Source of the DNA: Paraburkholderia sp. Ac-20340
GTDB lineage: Bacteria > Pseudomonadota > Gammaproteobacteria > Burkholderiales > Burkholderiaceae
Assembly: GCF_017104965.1 (NCBI RefSeq)
Contig: NZ_JAAGPR010000011.1
Span: 124,001-188,000, forward strand
Length of the DNA stretch: 64,000 bases
Direction: 5' to 3'
The notes beneath the pieces were generated by a model that was not told the DNA's origin, ran no database searches, and saw only the letters and a program-made list of their open reading frames with translations. The position numbers and the translations under genes are program-made. Within the stretch, counting starts at the first letter, position 1, and each line of letters starts with the position of its first letter. Positions 8,862 to 18,045 of this stretch are shown here, in pieces.

Positions 8862-9746
8862 TTATCGCCTCGCCAGCCGCTCCTGCAAAAACTCAATGAA
8901 TCGCTGCGTTTTTGCCGGCAGCAGACGCGTTTCCGTCATCGCATAGATTGGCGTTGCCGTGCCATACCACGCCGGTAAAACAGGGCGCAACGTGCCATTC
9001 GCCAGATCATCCTCGACCACTTCGCGGGGCACCAGAACGATGCCGCGATCGACATTCGCGAGACTGCGAATCATGCCGACGCTATTGAGCACAAATCGCC
9101 CATTCACAGGCACCGTCACCGATCGCTTTCCGTCACGCAACGTCCACGCCGAGGTTTTAAGAATCGCCAGGCACTGATGTCGAGCGAGATCGGCGGGCTT
9201 TTCTGGCACACCGGCTCGCGCAAGATAACCCGGCGACGCATAAAGAAACGGCGTAAGCGACGCCAGCGGCCGCGCAATCAATTGCGAACTTTCGGATTCG
9301 CCAATACGGATCGCCACGTCGAAAGGCTCGCTGACCAGATCGACTCGCCGTGGCGTGAGATCGAGATCGAACTGGATGCCAGGATAAAGATCGGCGAACT
9401 CCGCAATCAGCGGCGCCAGATATGTCACCGCAAAATCCACCGGCAGCGACACGCGCAATGTCCCGCTGGGCTGCGCCAGCATCTCGCCGAGTTGCGCATG
9501 AGCGAGACGCGCCTCGTCGACAATCCGCTTACAGCGCTCGAAATAGAGTTGCCCGGCTTCGGTCAATTCGATCTTGCGGGTCGTGCGATGCAAGAGCCGC
9601 AGGCCAATGGTTTTTTCCAGCGCGCTGATACGCCGCGAAAGGGTCGAATTCGGAATACCCACGGTTTCCGCAGCGTGGCGAAAGCCTTTCGCCTTGACCA
9701 CCTCGACAAACAGGGCCATGTCATTCAGGTAGTCGTCCATTTTCAT
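8862..9746 (-). CDS. LysR-family transcriptional regulator
   Basis: A 294-residue LysR regulator. The helix-turn-helix contains GFRHAAETVGIPNSTLSRRISALEK and is followed by LRLLHRTTRKIELTEAGQLYFE, as in the CrgA-like group, then an effector domain. It is divergent from the Old Yellow Enzyme gene (start 9861), a very common pairing in Burkholderia and relatives, where the regulator often controls the ene-reductase in response to electrophiles. A near-perfect inverted repeat sits directly at its start (9746-9765). Confidence 0.92.
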   Translation of the reverse strand: MKMDDYLNDMALFVEVVKAKGFRHAAETVGIPNSTLSRRISALEKTIGLRLLHRTTRKIELTEAGQLYFERCKRIVDEARLAHAQLGEMLAQPSGTLRVSLPVDFAVTYLAPLIAEFADLYPGIQFDLDLTPRRVDLVSEPFDVAIRIGESESSQLIARPLASLTPFLYASPGYLARAGVPEKPADLARHQCLAILKTSAWTLRDGKRSVTVPVNGRFVLNSVGMIRSLANVDRGIVLVPREVVEDDLANGTLRPVLPAWYGTATPIYAMTETRLLPAKTQRFIEFLQERLARR

Positions 9747-9765
9747 TGCTCCATTAGTGGATCAA
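9746..9765. promoter_or_regulatory. Inverted repeat at the LysR start, possible operator
   Basis: TTG, one base, TCCA, a 4-base centre, TGGA, one base, CAA: a nearly perfect 20-base dyad overlapping the LysR translation start and lying about 95 bases upstream of the ene-reductase start. The position would suit autoregulation and control of the divergent gene. No consensus is available to test it. Confidence 0.4.
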
Positions 9766-9860
9766 TGATATCCGTTTTGCCGTCTTTATCTTCCCTGTGA
9801 GGCAGACGATGATGTCTCTCACGCAAGCGCGCTTGCATTGATCCTTTGGAGAATCTCATC

Positions 9861-10934
9861 GTGAAGACACTGTTCGAATCCGTTCGCGTTGGTCGCTACA
9901 CGCTGCAAAATCGCCTCGTCATGGCGCCGATGACGCGCTCGCGCGCCCAGTTCGATGGCACGCCCGGCGAACTTGCCCAGGCGTATTACGCACAGCGCGC
10001 GAGCGTTGGCCTGATTGTCACGGAAGGCACGCAGCCGTCGGCCGACGGCCAGGGGTATCTGTCGACGCCCGGCATTTACACGGACGCGCACGTCGCGGGC
10101 TGGAAGACGATTGCAGATGCGGTGCACGGCCAGGGCGGCCGGCTGTTCATTCAACTGATGCACGCGGGGCGCATGTCGCATCCCGACAATACGCCGCATC
10201 ATCGCGCGGGCGTTGCGCCTTCCGCGATTGCGCCGGGCACGGGCATGTTCACGGCGAAGGGCATGCAGGATATTCCGGTGCCGCGCGCGCTTTCTACCGA
10301 AGAGGTCCGCCAGACCGTGCGCGATTTTGCTTTCGCGGCGCGTCGCGTGATTGAAGCGGGTGCCGATGGCGTCGAAATTCACGGTGCGAATGCGTATCTG
10401 ATCCAGCAATTCCTGGCGTCAAGTGCGAATACGCGCGACGACGAATACGGCGGTTCGATCGAGAATCGTGCGCGATTTGCGATTGAAGTGGCAACGGCAA
10501 TTGCGCGCGAAATTGGCGCCGATCGCACTGCGATCCGTCTTTCGCCGAGCACGACGCTGTGGGGTATCGACGAAGGCGAGCAGGGGCCGGCGCTGTATCG
10601 CTATCTGGTGGCGGAGCTGGACAAATTGGGGCTGGCGTATCTGCACATCGCGCATCAGGGCAATGAAGCACTGCTGGCGGAAATTCGCGAGCGCTGGACC
10701 GGCACGCTGATATTGAACCGCGCAGGACGCCCGCGCGAACAGGTGGGTGCCGATGCCGCTGCGGGCATCGCCGATCTCGAAGCCTACGGCACGATGGTGC
10801 TGGCGAACCCGGATTTTGTCGAACGCATCAAGACGAACGCACCGATGAACGAGGCGCGTCGCGAAGGCTTCTTTGGCGGGACCGCGCAGTTTTACACGGA
10901 TTATCCGACGTTGAACGAAGCGGTAGTCGGTTAA
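9861..10934 (+). CDS. Old Yellow Enzyme family alkene reductase (NemA-like)
   Basis: A 357-residue FMN-dependent ene-reductase. It starts at GTG 9861, preceded by GGAGA at a good distance; an in-frame TTG at 9846 is less likely. The N-terminal LFESVRVGRYTLQNRLVMAPMTRSRA and the active-site pair in HGANAYLIQQFL (His and Asn that bind the substrate carbonyl or nitro group) are intact, as is the DDEYGGSIENRARF segment. The family reduces activated C=C bonds, nitro esters and N-ethylmaleimide with NAD(P)H in the cytoplasm. It is divergent from a LysR gene. Confidence 0.92.
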   Translation: MKTLFESVRVGRYTLQNRLVMAPMTRSRAQFDGTPGELAQAYYAQRASVGLIVTEGTQPSADGQGYLSTPGIYTDAHVAGWKTIADAVHGQGGRLFIQLMHAGRMSHPDNTPHHRAGVAPSAIAPGTGMFTAKGMQDIPVPRALSTEEVRQTVRDFAFAARRVIEAGADGVEIHGANAYLIQQFLASSANTRDDEYGGSIENRARFAIEVATAIAREIGADRTAIRLSPSTTLWGIDEGEQGPALYRYLVAELDKLGLAYLHIAHQGNEALLAEIRERWTGTLILNRAGRPREQVGADAAAGIADLEAYGTMVLANPDFVERIKTNAPMNEARREGFFGGTAQFYTDYPTLNEAVVG

Positions 10935-11045
10935 ACGGCTCGTTTATATTGGCCGCGTTTATCCGCCAACGCCGTGAGCGAACGTATGCTTCGCGGCGTT
11001 GGCTGGCACCTGTTATTTCGGCGCTTTTACCGTGAGCGGAGTGAA

Positions 11046-11438
11046 TCAATTGCCGAAATAAGTCGGCTTCATACCTGGCGTGCCGGTATGCGCCGGTTGA
11101 GCAGGACCGCCCGATGCATTCGAGCCCGGCATCACACCGCCGTAACCACTACCGGCTTGTGGCGTGTATTCGCCGCTCGAAACTTCACGTATTTGCTCGC
11201 GGCCCACGCGCGCTTCCGCTGCCTGAGTTTCGCGCGGATACGAAGCCTGTTCGCGCGCCGACGTGTCGTAGCCCGAATGCTCGAGGCGCATCTGATCCTG
11301 CTTGACCTGAGCGCGCGTCAGCGCGTCGTTACCTGCGAGACCCGGCTCGACGATGGGCGTCTGGGCCTGCGCGAGCGCGGCGAGCGGAATGGCAAACAGC
11401 GCCGCGACGGCGGCTACGTGCTTGAGTGTCTTCATCAA
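11046..11438 (-). CDS. Secreted DUF4148-family protein
   Basis: A 130-residue protein with a clean signal peptide (MKTLKHVAAVAALFAIPLAALAQAQ, cleavage after the AQA region) and the LTRAQVKQDQMRLEHSGYD segment of DUF4148, a family of small periplasmic proteins abundant in Burkholderia. The C-terminal half is Gly/Pro-rich and low in complexity. Two ATG codons are adjacent at the start (11438 and 11435). Function is unknown; some members respond to stress or virulence regulators. It stands alone between the ene-reductase and porin genes. Confidence 0.8.
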   Translation of the reverse strand: MMKTLKHVAAVAALFAIPLAALAQAQTPIVEPGLAGNDALTRAQVKQDQMRLEHSGYDTSAREQASYPRETQAAEARVGREQIREVSSGEYTPQAGSGYGGVMPGSNASGGPAQPAHTGTPGMKPTYFGN

Positions 11439-11587
11439 CGTTCTCCCATGAGGTGGTGAAGGTCAGTCTTTCAAGCGCATGTGCCGTGCCGCGCGCGCTG
11501 CGAACGTCGATAAAAATCTGGGGAAAGAGTCGATGCGCGCGCACCGAAACGGGAATCGACCCGTATGACGCCATTGAAACGCAAATG

Positions 11588-11626
11588 AAAAAAACGCCCG
11601 CAGCACCGGAGTGCTACGGGCGTTTT
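11588..11626 (-). terminator. Rho-independent terminator of the porin gene
   Basis: A GC-rich hairpin (ACGCCCG-AGCAC arms around a 4-base loop) followed, on the minus strand, by a run of seven T residues. It lies about 55 bases beyond the porin stop codon. The plus strand also has TTTT after the stem, so it may work both ways. Confidence 0.85.
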
Positions 11627-11678
11627 CAGGCGAATCGCCGACGGCCCTGTTGCAGCCGTCGTGGTTTCGCCGCTTCGA

Positions 11679-12830
11679 TTAGAAGCGGTGGCGCAGGCCC
11701 AGGTTCACGAGCGTCTGCGAGCCCGTGCCGTTGTAGCCGTACGAGCCGATCGATGCTTGAGCCGACGTCACGAGGCCCGTCGATTCGTCACGCGTCGTGC
11801 CGCTTGCGTGCTGGTAAGCCGCCGTCATGTAGACGTCCGTGCGCTTCGACAGGTTGTAGTCGCCGCCCAGCGAGAACTGGTGGTAGTTAGCCGACGTGTC
11901 GCCGCTTGCGTGCGTGTAGCTGTAGCCAGCGCCAACCAGCAGTGCCGGGGTCGCCTGGTAGGCGAGGAAGCCTTGCGCCGTGTTGTACTTCTGCTTGCTG
12001 TCGAACGACGAATTTGCGTCAGCCGCGTATTGCGCGTTGCTGTAGCCCAGACCGAAGATGAACTGGCCAGCCGTGTACTGAGCCGCGATACGTGCGATCT
12101 GCAGCGAGTGTGCCGTTTCGTAGCCGTTGTTGATCGCGCTGTCGAACGTGCCACCCGAGGTGCTCGTCCACGTGGTGCGATCGCCGTTGCTGTTGGCTGC
12201 GTAGTAGTAACCAGCGGCGACTGCCAGCGGGCCGTTGTTGTACGCGAGTGCTGCCGAGTACGATTGCTCCGAACCCGTCGAACCAGCCACGCCGCCGAGC
12301 GAGTACATGACTTCTGCCTGCAGGCCACGGTAGACCGGCGATGCGTACTTGATTGCGTTGTTCACGCGGAAGCTGTTGTCGTAGTTGTCGACGTCGCCAG
12401 CCGTTGCGAACACCGAGCCGAAGTAGTTGTCGGCGGTGATGCCTTGAATCAGGTCGACCAGCGGGTCGTACTGACGGCCCAGCGTCAGCGTACCGTACTG
12501 TTCGCTTGCCAGACCGACGAATGCCTGACGGCCGAACATCAGGCTCGAGCCCGATGCGCCGGTGGACGGGTTAAAACCGTTTTCGAGGGCGAAAATTGCC
12601 TTCAGACCACCGCCCAGATCTTCCGAGCCCTTCACGCCCCAGCGCGAACCGGACAGGTTACCGGCGCTGCTGTTGCCCAGCGCCCAGAGGTTCTTGCTGC
12701 CGTCTGCGTGGCTGACGTAGGTGAGCGACGTGTCGATCACGCCGTAGAGCGTGACGCTCGATTGAGCGTGAGCTGCGCTGGCGATGCCGAATGCGGCGAA
12801 CGCGGCGAGAGTAAGGGCGCGTGATTTCAT
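11679..12830 (-). CDS. Gram-negative outer-membrane porin (Burkholderia OmpC-like)
   Basis: A 383-residue 16-strand general porin. The signal peptide MKSRALTLAAFAAFGIASAAHAQ is followed by SSVTLYGVIDTSLTYVS, the classic first strand of Burkholderiales porins, and the protein ends in LGLRHRF with the terminal Phe needed for BAM-dependent insertion. The ATG at 12830 has GGAG about 8 bases upstream; the longer open frame to 12860 adds no signal-peptide logic. It forms trimeric channels for small solutes. A strong terminator follows at 11588-11626. A TTGCGC/TATAGC pair about 50-90 bases upstream could be its promoter (weak). Confidence 0.93.
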   Translation of the reverse strand: MKSRALTLAAFAAFGIASAAHAQSSVTLYGVIDTSLTYVSHADGSKNLWALGNSSAGNLSGSRWGVKGSEDLGGGLKAIFALENGFNPSTGASGSSLMFGRQAFVGLASEQYGTLTLGRQYDPLVDLIQGITADNYFGSVFATAGDVDNYDNSFRVNNAIKYASPVYRGLQAEVMYSLGGVAGSTGSEQSYSAALAYNNGPLAVAAGYYYAANSNGDRTTWTSTSGGTFDSAINNGYETAHSLQIARIAAQYTAGQFIFGLGYSNAQYAADANSSFDSKQKYNTAQGFLAYQATPALLVGAGYSYTHASGDTSANYHQFSLGGDYNLSKRTDVYMTAAYQHASGTTRDESTGLVTSAQASIGSYGYNGTGSQTLVNLGLRHRF

Positions 12831-13439
12831 CTGTAACTCCGTTTTGTTGTGGAACTGCATTGATGCAAGGCCTGAAGGCTATAGTGCGCATCGATATCCG
12901 CGCAAGACTCAATAAAAAAACCGTAGCAAAATTGTGACAGACGTTATTAATGCCAATACATACGCGCAGGTTTGTTGCGTGCGCAATTTGATTTATTAAA
13001 TCAAGGACTTGAGGCGCGAAATAGCCGTGCAATCAGGCTTTATTACACGCTGGGAAGATTTAAGATTGAAAGGCATCAACTGACGGGGTGAACAGCCGTG
13101 CTGGGCGTGGCTCGCGAGGCGGAGCACGTGAAGAATCAGCAGGAAATCGCCGAAAGACCGCAAAATCGCGGCGAATGAGCGCAATAAAAAAAAGCCCCGC
13201 TGCAAGAGCGGGGCTATCAAGCGTGGATAACTGTCTGAAACACAAACAGTTGAGCGCATTGTATGGCAAGCATCTGGACGCATAAATTCACTTTCCGCAA
13301 TAAACTACTGACGAAATTGCGGTGGTGAACGCGTGATATCTATGCGTGCCGTCCAATATGAATTCATTATGACGATTTATTACGGCGTCTTATTGTGCTC
13401 TGGTCGCGCGTTCAATGCAGCTTTAAATCGTTGGATCAA
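12831..13439. other. Intergenic stretch between porin and integrase
   Basis: About 610 bases with no convincing gene. It holds the porin leader and probable promoter at the left and the integrase terminator at 13184-13215. The rest is lower in GC, with short frames that lack family resemblance or ribosome binding sites. Confidence 0.6.
13184..13215 (-). terminator. Rho-independent terminator downstream of the integrase gene
   Basis: A perfect 9-base stem (AGCCCCGCT / AGCGGGGCT) around a 5-base loop, followed on the minus strand by a long T run. It is about 225 bases past the integrase stop at 13440, the only minus-strand gene upstream of it. Confidence 0.85.
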
Positions 13440-15146
13440 TCAGTCGCGCGAGCCGAATGCATCCGCTATCTGGCGGGCGCGTTTGACTTCATCGCTATGC
13501 AGATAGATCGAAGTCGTGGATACCGAGGCGTGCCGCAGGTTATCGCGCACCGTGGTCAATTCGGCGCCGCGTCCCAGCGCGTGGGTGGCATGCGTGTGGC
13601 GCATCCAGTGCGGACTCGCGCGGCGCAGTTTTTCGGCGAGCGGCGCGTGATCGGCTTCGATTGAACGGGCGGCCAGCACGAAGAAGCGGCGCATCACCAT
13701 CCACAGGCGCACGCTGCTGATCGCGTCGCGGCTGTCTGCTTCCAGGCTGCCGATCACGGGCGTATCCGGGTGCCAATGCCGTTGCGTGACGGGCAGGGCG
13801 CGTTCGGCCAGATAGCGCGCGAGCGCATTCCACGCGAGCGGCGGCAGGGCCACGCGGGCGTGCTTTCTACCTTTGCCGGTCACGCGCAGCCAGTGATCGC
13901 CGCGTGGATCGGTTTCGATCTGACCGAGCGTCGCGCCGACGATTTCGCTGGCGCGCAGCCCCGTCGCGTAGCCGAAATCCAGCAGGAAGCGCAGCCGCTG
14001 CGCAGCCGGCGCGGACCAACCCGACGACCATTCGAGACCATCCGCGATCGTGCGCGTGAGCGCCCATTCGCCCTCGGTAAAGGCGTGCGAAGTGTCCAGC
14101 ACGTTGGCGTTGCCCGCATCGCGCACTTTCACGCCCGCAAACGGATTGGCCAGCACATAGCGTTGCTCGATCAGCCAGCGAAATAACGCGCCGAGTATCG
14201 TCAACGCGTGTGCCACCGAGCGCGCGGACAGGCTGCCATTGAACGGACGCCAGTCGGGCGACGTACGCGGACGCACCGGGCCGATCCAGCGCGCGTGCGG
14301 CGAAGGGTGGCGCAAAAACGCGCGATAGGCGATGGCGTCTTCGGTCGTGAGCGAAGAGAGCGCGCGGCCGCGCTCGACGATGGCCCAGAGAATCAGCCGC
14401 TCGGCTTCCTTTTTATAAGTGCGTTGCGTGGCCGGCGCTTCGTGCAGCGCGAGCCAGGTTCGCACGGCTTCGTAATCGTTATTGGCATCGAGCGCGCAGG
14501 TGGCACGCGGCGCCCGGAACTTGCCCTCCGTGCCATCGACTTCATGCGGCAGTTTGATGCTCTCCCACGGCACGATGTTGCTGCGCTGGGTCGCGACCAG
14601 AAGCGCGCGGGCCTTTTCCGTGAGCGCCGGCCACGCGGCGAAGAACGCTTCGATTGCGCGGGCGCTGGCGGCGCCCAGGCCCGGAATGACTTTCCACCAC
14701 TGGCGGCGGCGCGGAACCCGGACGGTGAGATCGGCCAGTGTGCTGATGCCGTAGGCCTGCAGCACACGCACGGCGCGCGGGGCGAACCACTGGGCGATAT
14801 CGTCGGCGATTTGCGGTTCGGGCGATTGAACGGTGCGTAGCGCGTCGATGGCCTGCGCCGCGGCTTTGGCGTGCTGTGCGCGCTCGTCGGCGGGATGGTC
14901 GAGCAAGGTCGCCAGATCGTCGCGATGCGCGCTTCGCGCGATGGCGACCAGCCTGCGCCGGATGCGTCCCAGCACGCCGCGTGCGGATTTTCCGCCGCCC
15001 AGCGCCGAAGGGAGGTAGCGCTCGACAGCCGCACGCACGGCGAGGCCCGCGTACCACGCGCGCAGCACGGCGAGTTCGTCGGCATCGGGAAAGCCGGGCG
15101 GTTCGACGCTGGCGGCGGCAGGCGGGGGAAGAAGACGCGCTTTCAT
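13440..15146 (-). CDS. Tyrosine recombinase / phage-type integrase with N-terminal DUF3701-like region
   Basis: A 568-residue site-specific recombinase. Residues about 25-200 form an N-terminal region with a helix-hairpin-like VIPGLGAASARAIEAFF segment, as in the Burkholderia DUF3701 integrases. A SAM-like core-binding domain follows (about 222-340), then the catalytic domain. All catalytic residues are visible: Arg398 (GLRASEI), Lys in GKGRKH (near 425-428), His513 and Arg516 (HWMRH), His539 (LRHAS) and nucleophile Tyr548 (TSIYLHS). It is an intact enzyme, but no attachment site, excisionase or cargo is evident beside it, so it may be a housekeeping or XerC-like chromosomal recombinase rather than part of a mobile element. 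Confidence 0.88.
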   Translation of the reverse strand: MKARLLPPPAAASVEPPGFPDADELAVLRAWYAGLAVRAAVERYLPSALGGGKSARGVLGRIRRRLVAIARSAHRDDLATLLDHPADERAQHAKAAAQAIDALRTVQSPEPQIADDIAQWFAPRAVRVLQAYGISTLADLTVRVPRRRQWWKVIPGLGAASARAIEAFFAAWPALTEKARALLVATQRSNIVPWESIKLPHEVDGTEGKFRAPRATCALDANNDYEAVRTWLALHEAPATQRTYKKEAERLILWAIVERGRALSSLTTEDAIAYRAFLRHPSPHARWIGPVRPRTSPDWRPFNGSLSARSVAHALTILGALFRWLIEQRYVLANPFAGVKVRDAGNANVLDTSHAFTEGEWALTRTIADGLEWSSGWSAPAAQRLRFLLDFGYATGLRASEIVGATLGQIETDPRGDHWLRVTGKGRKHARVALPPLAWNALARYLAERALPVTQRHWHPDTPVIGSLEADSRDAISSVRLWMVMRRFFVLAARSIEADHAPLAEKLRRASPHWMRHTHATHALGRGAELTTVRDNLRHASVSTTSIYLHSDEVKRARQIADAFGSRD

Positions 15147-15226
15147 GGAATCGAAGTTTACTCGATCGATGTGCGTCTTAGGATAAGCGTGCGGTTGTCG
15201 TTGGAGCCGGACGCGAGCGTAGCCCG

Positions 15227-16852
15227 CTAACCGATTCGTGTAGCTTGGCGAGATTCATTCGACGGAATCCGACCCGACTGGAGAACGAGTCCAATCCAAC
15301 GCGCGCTACGCGTATTCAACAGCGAGTAGCACGTGCTGCGCCGTGCGCGATAAATGATTCTTGATGAGCCGTGCAGATAGCGAAGATGCCGGGCCGCGAC
15401 GCGCCGCAAAAACGCCCCGTCTTCGCGCAGCCTTTCCATGGCATAGGACCGAGCCGATTCGCCCAGGCGGTAAATGGCGATAGCGCCTCGAAACTCCACC
15501 GCGAGCAACGATTTGGCCACTAACTCATCGAGTGCGGCGATTACGCCGGTGACTGGCGCGCCCGGTTCTGCGCCTACCGAAATGAGCGCTTCGAATGTGA
15601 ATGCGCCAGTAAAAAGCGCTAGATTGCGGAGCAATACGCGCGCACTGACGCCAAGCAACGCATAACTCCAGTCAAAGCTTGCGCGCAGGGATTGATGGCG
15701 CAGCGGAGCCGATCGCAAGCCGCCTTTCAGCAGATTAAGCCGATCGTCGAACGGTTCGCACAGCATCAAGGCGACGCCCTCGACACCCAGTACCGCAACT
15801 CGCGCCGCAGCTAACTCGATGGCAAGCGGCAGACCATCGAGACGCCGGCAAATATCGGCCGCGCGCCGGATGCTTGCCTCGCTATTGATGCTATCTGGCG
15901 CGTAGTGGCCGGCGCGTTGCAGAAAAAGCTCGACCGCGCCGTGCGCAATCATTGTCTGCGTGCTCGTGTTTTCACAGGGCAGCGCGAGTGGCTCGATACG
16001 AAGCACCTTTTCCGTGCGAATCGCAAGCGGCTCGCGGCTCGTGATCAGAATGCGCAAATCGCGAATGGTCGACAGCGATTCCAGTAGTGCAGCTACGGGT
16101 TCGATAATCTGCTCGACGTTATCGAGTACAAGCACGGTGGGTGCGCCGCATCGGTGCAGGGTTTCGCGAATCTGCAAAAGCAGGCTTGATTCCTCTGCGT
16201 TGGAATCTACGTTGAGGTCCGGGCTGATCCCGCACGCGATTGCGATTGCTGTGATTACCTCTTCGCGGGTCCGTGCCAAAGCAAGTTCCACGAAACTCAC
16301 GTTTGCTCCGCGTTCGCGAATTGCGTGAGCCACGTGAATCGCGAGCGAGGTCTTGCCGATGCCGCCTTCGCCAGCCAGCGTCAACACCGAACCTGCTTCT
16401 AGCTGTGTCAGTTGCGACAGAATGCGCGCGCATACTTCGTCGCGGCCAATCAACGGTCCGGCGCGGACCGGCAGCGCAGGCGATGCAACGCGCGGGCTCG
16501 CGGCTCCTTCGTCATGGACATGCTTAAGAAGCCGATAGCCGCGCCCGGAAACCGTCTTGATTAGATCGCGATCGTCGCCGAGTGCTTTACGTAGCGCCAC
16601 AATATGCACCTGAAGGCGATTCTCCTCGACGATTTGTCTGGGCCAGACGGCATCGATAATGTCGTTCTTCGAGACCACCGCACCATCGGCGCGAAACAGC
16701 ACGCCGAGGATGTCGAAAGCGGGCGCGGCAATGCGCAAGACGCGGCCTTCCCGGCGTAACTCACGCTGATCGAAATTAACCAGTAAGCCGCCGATTCTGA
16801 CCGCGGCCATATCTGCAACCCGCTGTGGCAGCGGCTTTTCGATTGAGATCAT
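15227..16852 (-). CDS. Winged-helix regulator fused to an STAND/NB-ARC-type ATPase
   Basis: A 541-residue protein. Residues about 15-110 are an OmpR/PhoB-type winged helix (FDILGVLFRADGAVVSKNDIIDAVWP and LRKALGDDRDLIKTVSGRGYRLL). A P-loop ATPase follows, with Walker A GEGGIGKTS (near residue 160) and an ITSREPLAIRTE sensor segment, of the AfsR/MalT-like STAND class, which binds ATP to switch activity. Most relatives carry a long C-terminal repeat sensor; here the protein stops early. The last 45 residues look atypical: an alternative frame after residue about 495 reads HLSRTAQHVLLAVEYA and stops at 15306. Its ATG overlaps the phzF stop by ATGA, so it is coupled to phzF. Confidence 0.82.
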   Translation of the reverse strand: MISIEKPLPQRVADMAAVRIGGLLVNFDQRELRREGRVLRIAAPAFDILGVLFRADGAVVSKNDIIDAVWPRQIVEENRLQVHIVALRKALGDDRDLIKTVSGRGYRLLKHVHDEGAASPRVASPALPVRAGPLIGRDEVCARILSQLTQLEAGSVLTLAGEGGIGKTSLAIHVAHAIRERGANVSFVELALARTREEVITAIAIACGISPDLNVDSNAEESSLLLQIRETLHRCGAPTVLVLDNVEQIIEPVAALLESLSTIRDLRILITSREPLAIRTEKVLRIEPLALPCENTSTQTMIAHGAVELFLQRAGHYAPDSINSEASIRRAADICRRLDGLPLAIELAAARVAVLGVEGVALMLCEPFDDRLNLLKGGLRSAPLRHQSLRASFDWSYALLGVSARVLLRNLALFTGAFTFEALISVGAEPGAPVTGVIAALDELVAKSLLAVEFRGAIAIYRLGESARSYAMERLREDGAFLRRVAARHLRYLHGSSRIIYRARRSTCYSLLNTRSARWIGLVLQSGRIPSNESRQATRIG

Positions 16853-17799
16853 GACGGCGCTCCGGCGCCCGCCTCGTATCGAACCGGGCCGCCGATCCAG
16901 CAGCCGTCCGGTATCGCAGAGCCGTTATCGTCCTTGAAACTGAAACGCACGGAGATCTGTGACGGGCGCTTCATCGCATAGCCCTGGCGGATGGTAATCG
17001 TCCGCGTGCTCGCTTCTACGAGGCCGTTGGCGAGCAGGCCGAACGACAGCGCGGAGGCCGCGATGCCTGTGGCCGCGTCTTCGGGATAGCCCGATGCGCG
17101 AGGAAACTGCCTTGCATCGAAGATCTGCTGGCGGGCATCGACCGTCGCGTAGGGGTAAAGCCCCGTCGAGCCGATCCGCTCGCACAGCGGGCCGATTTTG
17201 TCGAAGCGAGGCTCAAGCGTATTGAGAATGGCAGCGCTGGCAAGCGGAACCAACGTCTTGACGCGGCTGGTGCAGGCGTTCTGGATGGGCAGCGGCGCGA
17301 GTTGCGTGTCGTCGATGCCGAGCGCGTCGAGAATCTCGTCACGGCTGATTTGCGGCTGCGGTAATGGCTCGATGCGGCCTGCTGGCTGCGAAATCTCGAC
17401 CGATGCATCATCCGTCGAAAACCCGGCGATGCGGGCCTCCACACGGCCGCTGCTGGTGTGGATCGTCAGCCTGTCGCTGTCAAGGCGTCCGGTTTTGTGC
17501 AGAAGCCAGACGGCGCCGACCGTCGCGTGTCCGCACATCGACATCTCGTGATTGGGCACCCAGAAGCGGAATTCGAAATCGCAACCGGAACCGGCTGGTG
17601 CCGGCAGCACGAAACCGCTTTCGTGGCCGTATCGCTGTGCGACTGCCTGCATTTGCGCGTCGGACATGCCGGCGGCGTCGAGCACGATAGGGGCTGGGTT
17701 GCCGCCGTTGTTATCGGCGGAAAACACGCTGACAAGTTCGATCGTAGGGCGTAGCGACACGGCGGACTGTGCCTCGGCTGGCAGAGTAGGTTTTTTCAT
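16849..17799 (-). CDS. PhzF-family isomerase/epimerase-like protein
   Basis: A 316-residue PhzF-family protein, a diaminopimelate-epimerase-like double-barrel fold. Visible hallmarks are FSADNNGGNPAPIVLDAAGM near the N-terminus (the family usually has FxGNP), a glutamate in GHESGFVLPA matching the catalytic Glu of PhzF, and NHEMSMCGHATVGAVWLL. PhzF itself isomerises dihydro-hydroxyanthranilate in phenazine synthesis, but no other phz genes are here, so the substrate is unknown. It is the first gene of a two-gene operon with the winged-helix ATPase and is divergent from an AraC gene, its likely regulator. Confidence 0.88.
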   Translation of the reverse strand: MKKPTLPAEAQSAVSLRPTIELVSVFSADNNGGNPAPIVLDAAGMSDAQMQAVAQRYGHESGFVLPAPAGSGCDFEFRFWVPNHEMSMCGHATVGAVWLLHKTGRLDSDRLTIHTSSGRVEARIAGFSTDDASVEISQPAGRIEPLPQPQISRDEILDALGIDDTQLAPLPIQNACTSRVKTLVPLASAAILNTLEPRFDKIGPLCERIGSTGLYPYATVDARQQIFDARQFPRASGYPEDAATGIAASALSFGLLANGLVEASTRTITIRQGYAMKRPSQISVRFSFKDDNGSAIPDGCWIGGPVRYEAGAGAPS

Positions 17800-18045
17800 C
17801 CCGTCAGGTTACGGGGAGTGCCGGGCCGCCGTGTGTGCATACGGGCCCATTCATTTGATCGAACGGGCCATGGCCGCGCGAGCTGCGAATACATCTGATT
17901 GCGGGCCAGCAGCGGTGCGCCGTGAAAGATCTTTGGCGCTTTCGCCGTTGTGTCGCGGGTCGTGTGCTAGTGTCTTGTTACTGTTTCTTACTTTGTCGCA
18001 GGGCGTCCATGCTCACGACACACTCCACTATTTCAACGTCTTTCG

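Noticed and set aside
11661..12824. Long plus-strand frame opposite the porin
   Set aside because: Val/Arg-rich mirror of the porin gene; the porin has signal peptide, family motifs and terminator.
16849..17799. Phenazine biosynthesis locus
   Set aside because: Only a lone PhzF-family gene is present, and this family is widespread without phenazine production.
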